From contig QMTJ01000027.1 in the NCBI GenBank assembly GCA_003651045.1, positions 1 through 9,303 of the forward strand: 9,303 nucleotides of DNA, written 5' to 3'. The notes beneath the pieces are model-generated. The model ran no database searches, was not told the origin of the DNA, and saw nothing but the letters and a program-made list of their open reading frames with translations. This document shows, piece by piece, positions 6,201-9,303 of the stretch; the first letter of the stretch is position 1, and each line of letters opens with the position of its first letter. A program made the translations under genes and the position numbers. This DNA is from Thermoplasmata archaeon (GTDB lineage Archaea; Thermoplasmatota; E2; DHVEG-1).

Positions 6201-6773
6201 ATGAAAGCACAAATTAGATTACTAGGTGTTGATGATTCTCCTTTTATGTTTAGTGAGAAATATGCTATGGTTGTCGGTGTTGTGATGCGTGGTGGAGGAT
6301 ATTTAGAATGTGTATTGAGGAGTCAAGTATCTGTTGATGGTGATGATGCGACTTTTGTCTGTAAAAAGATGATAGAGGATACAAGGCATAGGAAGCAGTT
6401 GAAGGCTTTGCTTCTTGATGGTGTTGCGCTTGGTGGTTTTAATGTTGTTGATATTGAAGAGGTTTATAGTTCCACGGGTTTACCTGTTATAACTGTTACT
6501 CGTGATAAACCTGATTTTGTGAAGATAAAAAATGCTTTGAAGAAGAATTTTAGTGACTGGAAAAACCGTTTGAATATTATGAAGAAAGGTAGGCTTTATA
6601 AAGTTGAAACAAGGTATAACCCTATTTATGTGAAATGTGCTGGTTTAGAGGTGGAGGAGGCGAAAGGAATAATAAAGCTTTCGACTATACGAGGTGTTAT
6701 ACCTGAGCCTATTCGTGTTGCTCATTTAATTGCATCAGGAATAACACGTGGTGAAAGTTATGGGAAAGCCTAA
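6201..6773 (+). CDS. DUF99 family protein (endonuclease V-like fold)
   Basis: This is an archaeal DUF99 (UPF0215) protein of 190 residues, the normal family length. Recognisable family motifs are the N-terminal LLGVDDSPF (7-15), a VVGVVMRGGGYLE segment (24-36), a VDGDDAT strand (45-51), LLDGVALGGFNVVDIEE (71-87), TGLPVITVTR (92-101), and the highly conserved C-terminal IPEPIRVAHLIASGI with GES.GKA (167-190). The family is predicted to have the RNase H-like fold of endonuclease V, and acidic residues such as Asp11, Asp12, Asp73 and Asp84 could bind metal, but the activity is not settled and is inferred from fold. It is the first gene of a compact plus-strand operon, and its 3' end overlaps the ferredoxin start by 14 bases, so the two are co-transcribed and probably translationally coupled. 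Confidence 0.93.
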   Translation: MKAQIRLLGVDDSPFMFSEKYAMVVGVVMRGGGYLECVLRSQVSVDGDDATFVCKKMIEDTRHRKQLKALLLDGVALGGFNVVDIEEVYSSTGLPVITVTRDKPDFVKIKNALKKNFSDWKNRLNIMKKGRLYKVETRYNPIYVKCAGLEVEEAKGIIKLSTIRGVIPEPIRVAHLIASGITRGESYGKA

Positions 6774-6948
6774 AGCATTGGTTGATAGAGAGTTGTGTTT
6801 AGCATGCGGTGGTTGTATCTCTGTTTGTCCTCAGAGTGCTATTTCAATGCATGGTATGAGGGCTTTTGTTACCCGTGAGAAATGTATTAGTTGCGCTATT
6901 TGTATTAGAACTTGCCCTGTTGGTGCGATTACCGGGGAGGTGTACTAA
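6760..6948 (+). CDS. Two-cluster 4Fe-4S ferredoxin
   Basis: This small cytoplasmic electron carrier has 62 residues from the ATG at 6760. Two complete cluster motifs are visible: CLACGGCISVCP (about 13-24) and CISCAICIRTCP (about 42-53). Each has the C-x2-C-x2-C-x3-C-P spacing, so it should bind two [4Fe-4S] clusters in the classic bacterial-type fold. The start at 6760 is preferred over the GTG codons at 6748 and 6751 because GGTGA (6750-6754) sits five bases upstream as a Shine-Dalgarno sequence inside the end of DUF99. The downstream reductase starts six bases after its stop. In Methanosarcina acetivorans an adjacent ferredoxin is needed with geranylgeranyl reductase for full lipid saturation, which makes this protein the likely electron donor to the next gene product. 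That role is inferred from gene order. Confidence 0.93.
   Translation: MGKPKALVDRELCLACGGCISVCPQSAISMHGMRAFVTREKCISCAICIRTCPVGAITGEVY
6934..6942 (+). promoter_or_regulatory. Shine-Dalgarno sequence for the operon reductase, long spacing
   Basis: GGGGAGGTG lies at the end of the ferredoxin gene and is the only strong ribosome-binding sequence ahead of the reductase. Its 12-base gap to the ATG at 6955 is long, which may weaken initiation or make it depend on ribosomes finishing the ferredoxin. Confidence 0.5.
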
Positions 6949-6954
6949 GGGATT

Positions 6955-8148
6955 ATGAAATATGATGTTGTGGTTGTTGGTGGTGGTCCTGCTGGTAGTG
7001 TTACTGCTCGTTTCGCTGCTGAAAAAGGTGCAAAGGTTTTAATTGTTGAACGTAGGCAGGAGATTGGTGTACCCGTACTGTGTGGTGAGGGTATTAGTAG
7101 GAAGATAGATGATTGGGGTATGTTAGAGGGTAAAAGATGGATTGCTTCTACTATGGAGGGTGCCCGTATCTATTCTCCTGATAAAACTTGTGTAACTCTT
7201 TCTGCAGATGTAGCAGGTAACGAAACTGGTTACGTGGTTTATAGGGATATTTTTGATCAAGAACTTGCTCGTCGTGCTGTGAAAGCTGGTGCTGAGATCA
7301 TGCTGAATACAACTGCTACTGGTCTTATAAAAAAAGACAATGAAATAAAAGGTGTGAAGGTTAAACAGTTTAATGAAGAATTTGAGATACAAACTGATAT
7401 CGTGGTTGGTGCCGATGGTGTAGAGTCAAAAGTTGGTGAATGGGCTGGTATAAATACTTGTCTTAAACCTACGGATCTTGAAACTTGTGCTCAGTATACT
7501 CTTACTAATGTTGAATGTTCTGATGCATATTGTGATTTTTATCTAGGGAAAGAAATCGCTCCAGGTGGTTACATCTGGGTTTTCCCTAAAGGCAAGGATG
7601 TCGCTAATGTAGGTATAGGGATACTAGCTAGTTTTAGCGAGAGTGGTATGGCTAAAAAACTCCTTGACAAGTTCATTGAGAGCGACCATCGGTTGAAAAA
7701 GGGTGAACCAGTTCGTTTCCTCGCAGGTGCTGTACCTGTTTCTCTACCTGTTGAAACTGTTCGTGACCATCTTGTTCTAGTTGGTGATGCTGCTCGGCAT
7801 GTTGACCCGATTACTGGTGGTGGTCTCACGCATTGTTTGGAAGGCGGTAAAATCGCTGGTGAAGTTATTGGTGAAGCTGTGGAGAAACAAGATTTTACTA
7901 AGGAGATACTTATGAAATATGAAACTGGTTGGAAGAATGCTTTTGGGGGGAAACTTAAAAGGAATTATGCTGTTAAAGAGATCATGCTTGATATGGATGA
8001 TAAAACCTTTAACATGCTAGCTGACTCTCTTAAAGATTACAAGTTTGAAGAACTCAGTACGTATAGTCTTATTAAAGCATTGGTGTTGAAACATCCGACG
8101 TTACTTATGAAACTTAAACCTCTTATGAAGATGTCAAAAGAAGTATAA
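6955..8148 (+). CDS. Digeranylgeranylglycerophospholipid reductase (paralogue 2, ferredoxin-linked)
   Basis: This FAD enzyme most likely hydrogenates the geranylgeranyl chains of archaeal ether lipids at the membrane. Its 397 residues closely match the Thermoplasma acidophilum enzyme as I remember it. The motifs are GGGPAG (9-14), Glu32 in VERR, PVLCGEGIS (40-48) with the conserved Cys43, GNETGYVVYRDIFD (88-101), GADGVES (152-158), the substrate-pocket APGGYIWVFPKG (202-213), ANVGIG (217-222), and VGDAARHVDPITGGG (276-290), which closes over the flavin. It follows the ferredoxin by six bases, supporting electron delivery from that protein, and precedes NAD kinase. Codons are strongly T-ending (GGT, GCT, GTT, CGT), unlike paralogue 1. 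The two reductases differ around the Cys loop and are not recent duplicates. Function is strongly supported by family and context; the exact lipid intermediate is inferred. Confidence 0.94.
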   Translation: MKYDVVVVGGGPAGSVTARFAAEKGAKVLIVERRQEIGVPVLCGEGISRKIDDWGMLEGKRWIASTMEGARIYSPDKTCVTLSADVAGNETGYVVYRDIFDQELARRAVKAGAEIMLNTTATGLIKKDNEIKGVKVKQFNEEFEIQTDIVVGADGVESKVGEWAGINTCLKPTDLETCAQYTLTNVECSDAYCDFYLGKEIAPGGYIWVFPKGKDVANVGIGILASFSESGMAKKLLDKFIESDHRLKKGEPVRFLAGAVPVSLPVETVRDHLVLVGDAARHVDPITGGGLTHCLEGGKIAGEVIGEAVEKQDFTKEILMKYETGWKNAFGGKLKRNYAVKEIMLDMDDKTFNMLADSLKDYKFEELSTYSLIKALVLKHPTLLMKLKPLMKMSKEV

Positions 8149-8163
8149 ATAAAATTATGATCC

Positions 8164-8168
8164 GAGGT
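8164..8168 (+). promoter_or_regulatory. Shine-Dalgarno sequence for NAD kinase
   Basis: GAGGT lies eight bases before the ATG at 8177, a normal spacing, and decides this start. The 28-base gap after the reductase stop shows no promoter of its own. Confidence 0.6.
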
Positions 8169-8176
8169 AGTTTTTA

Positions 8177-8992
8177 ATGAAATGGGGTTTAGCCTGTAAT
8201 TTCCATCTTAAAAAAGCAGTGTCATTAGCTAAGGATATATATGATTTTTTGAGTGAAAAAAATAATGAAGTTTTCATGGAAAAAAAACTTGCAGAAGAAA
8301 GGAATATGAAAGGTTTTAGTCTCGAGGAGATTAATGAAAAAGCTGATGTTGTTGTAACAGTTGGTGGTGACGGAACGATTCTTAGAACATTAGAGAAGGT
8401 GGAAAAACCTGTTTTCGCTATTAACTCTGGCGGTATGGGTTTTCTCACAGAGGTTGAATCAAAGTATGCTATGGGGGGGTTGCAGAGAGTGATGGATGGT
8501 GATTATAATGTTGAGGAACGCGCTAAGCTTAAAGTAGTGGTGGATGATGAAAGGTTGCCGGATGCTGCTAATGAGGTTACTGTTCAGACAGATCGTATTG
8601 CTAAGATTATGTATCTGAAGATTCTTGTGGAAAACGAGTTGGTTGAAACTTATGGTGCTGATGGTGTGATAGTTGCTACTCCAACAGGTAGTACTAGTTA
8701 TGCTCTTAGCGCGGGTGGTCCTATTCTTGATCCAGCGGTTGATGCTATGGTTGTTACACCTATTGCGGCTTTTAAACTGAGTGCTCGTCCATGGGTTGTA
8801 CCCCTTGGGAAAAAGGTTGGTATTCGGCTGCTTCCTAAAAGTAAAGAGTCGAAGCTTGTGATTGATGGAGGTTTTGCAGAGAATGTTACACCTGAGAATG
8901 ATATCGTTATAACTGGTTCTGAGAAAAAAGCACGTTTTATACGTTTCGGTGAAAGTTTTTATCAGATGGTACGGTTAAAACTTGTGAGATAA
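8177..8992 (+). CDS. nadK: NAD(+) kinase
   Basis: NAD kinase phosphorylates NAD to NADP in the cytoplasm, using ATP or polyphosphate. The 271-residue product has the diagnostic GGDGT (63-67), an AINSGGMGFLTE segment (81-92) that corresponds to the usual GINxGxLGFLTE with Met for Leu, the NE pair (132-133), and the highly conserved GADGVIVATPTGSTSYALSAGGP region (160-182). The TPIAAFKLSARP segment (194-205) lacks the His of the usual TPxxPHxLxxRP form, a mild deviation. Length is typical for the family. It is the fourth gene of the DUF99, ferredoxin and reductase operon and could supply NADP for reduction that feeds the ferredoxin-reductase pair, but NAD kinase is essential everywhere and the neighbourhood alone does not prove a special role. 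The next gene starts 20 bases after its stop. Confidence 0.96.
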   Translation: MKWGLACNFHLKKAVSLAKDIYDFLSEKNNEVFMEKKLAEERNMKGFSLEEINEKADVVVTVGGDGTILRTLEKVEKPVFAINSGGMGFLTEVESKYAMGGLQRVMDGDYNVEERAKLKVVVDDERLPDAANEVTVQTDRIAKIMYLKILVENELVETYGADGVIVATPTGSTSYALSAGGPILDPAVDAMVVTPIAAFKLSARPWVVPLGKKVGIRLLPKSKESKLVIDGGFAENVTPENDIVITGSEKKARFIRFGESFYQMVRLKLVR

Positions 8993-9012
8993 AAAAAAGG
9001 AACTTATGTAAC

Positions 9013-9303
9013 ATGTACAGTTTTTTTAGGAAAAAACAAAAACATAAACAAAACAATACCAGGGAAAAGTGGAAGATTACACGTAGATGCCTTGATATGA
9101 TCTTGGAGAGTGCTAAATCAACTTATCCAAATGAGTTCGGTGGTTTACTACGTGTTGATGAAAAAGAAAAAGATACGATAGTTGAAATTGTTTTACTACC
9201 TGGTACCGTCTCTGGTGATGCACATGCTATTTTCAGGTTGCATATGTTACCTATTGATTTCAGTATAGTAGGTACTGTACATAGCCACCCAGGTCCTTAT
9301 CCT
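9013..9303 (+). CDS. JAMM/MPN-domain metalloprotease (partial, cut by window end)
   Basis: The reading frame runs open from ATG at 9013 to the last base, giving 97 residues with no stop. A basic N-terminus (FRKKQKHK) precedes a JAMM/MPN-like start: a helix ending in the sequence PNEFGGLL (39-46), with the presumed catalytic Glu41, then strands to GTVHSHPG (87-94) holding the zinc-binding His90 and His92 of the HxH motif. The Asp of the full HxH-x(10)-D signature would lie just past the window. Archaeal members include desampylases, which remove ubiquitin-like SAMP proteins from targets or trim their precursors; this is the closest known role, not proven here. GGAA (8999-9002) is a weak Shine-Dalgarno sequence 10 bases upstream. 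It is probably the fifth gene of the plus-strand operon. Confidence 0.85.
   Translation, partial: MYSFFRKKQKHKQNNTREKWKITRRCLDMILESAKSTYPNEFGGLLRVDEKEKDTIVEIVLLPGTVSGDAHAIFRLHMLPIDFSIVGTVHSHPGPYP

Noticed and set aside
7123..7829. Minus-strand open frames opposite the operon reductase
   Set aside because: Low-complexity Ser/Arg/Thr-rich translations, antisense to a strongly conserved gene; a by-product of its codon usage.
8157..8177. Six-codon frame ending as TAATG at the NAD kinase start
   Set aside because: The GAGGT inside it is already well placed for the NAD kinase ATG, and the short frame has no ribosome-binding sequence of its own; probably chance.
8155..8448. Minus-strand open frame opposite the start of NAD kinase
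   Set aside because: Antisense to the GGDGT region and with no domain or promoter support.
9006..9011. ATG-TAA start-stop just before the JAMM gene
   Set aside because: Could compete for the weak GGAA upstream, but such six-base combinations are common in AT-rich leaders; no support for regulation.

Overview
The window looks like chromosomal DNA of a low-GC euryarchaeal-type archaeon, most likely in or near the Thermoplasmatota. The reasons are the gene families (DUF99, archaeal Pth2, two geranylgeranyl reductase-family flavoproteins, a short archaeal PRPP synthetase and a JAMM/MPN protease), the archaeal BRE/TATA-like elements placed so that several transcripts would be leaderless or nearly so, and the close resemblance of the second reductase to the Thermoplasma acidophilum lipid reductase as I remember it. 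No rRNA, tRNA, CRISPR array or insertion sequence was seen. The lineage call is inference; no search was run.

Layout. On the minus strand, 14-880 encodes PRPP synthetase. Divergent from it, 1043-3223 (+) encodes a large secreted or surface protein anchored by a C-terminal membrane helix, with 17 N-glycosylation sequons and what looks like an internal tandem duplication. It converges on a minus-strand geranylgeranyl reductase homologue (3249-4463). Divergent from that, a small beta-rich archaeal protein (4547-4882) overlaps peptidyl-tRNA hydrolase Pth2 (4879-5277) by 4 bases. An AT-rich minus-strand gene for an unrecognised four-helix membrane protein (5312-5947) follows, then a 253-bp AT-rich intergenic region with repeated TTTACTTAAT-type motifs.

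From 6201 to the end all genes are on the plus strand and closely packed: DUF99, a two-cluster 4Fe-4S ferredoxin, a second geranylgeranyl reductase, NAD kinase, and the N-terminal part of a JAMM/MPN metalloprotease cut by the window edge.

How the genes may work together. Ferredoxin beside geranylgeranyl reductase is a plausible lipid-saturation module: the flavoprotein reduces the isoprenoid chains of archaeal ether lipids and the ferredoxin supplies electrons, as shown for the Methanosarcina acetivorans pair. NAD kinase downstream would supply NADP(H), possibly linking the lipid redox step to the cell's reductant pool; this link is inference. The other genes (Prs, Pth2, DUF99, JAMM) are general housekeeping or poorly understood archaeal core genes. 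The four-helix membrane protein and its intergenic region look most like an accessory insertion. I found no clear new multi-gene defence or mobile system; the most unusual items are the duplicated surface protein, the orphan membrane protein with its repeats, and the paired reductase paralogues.
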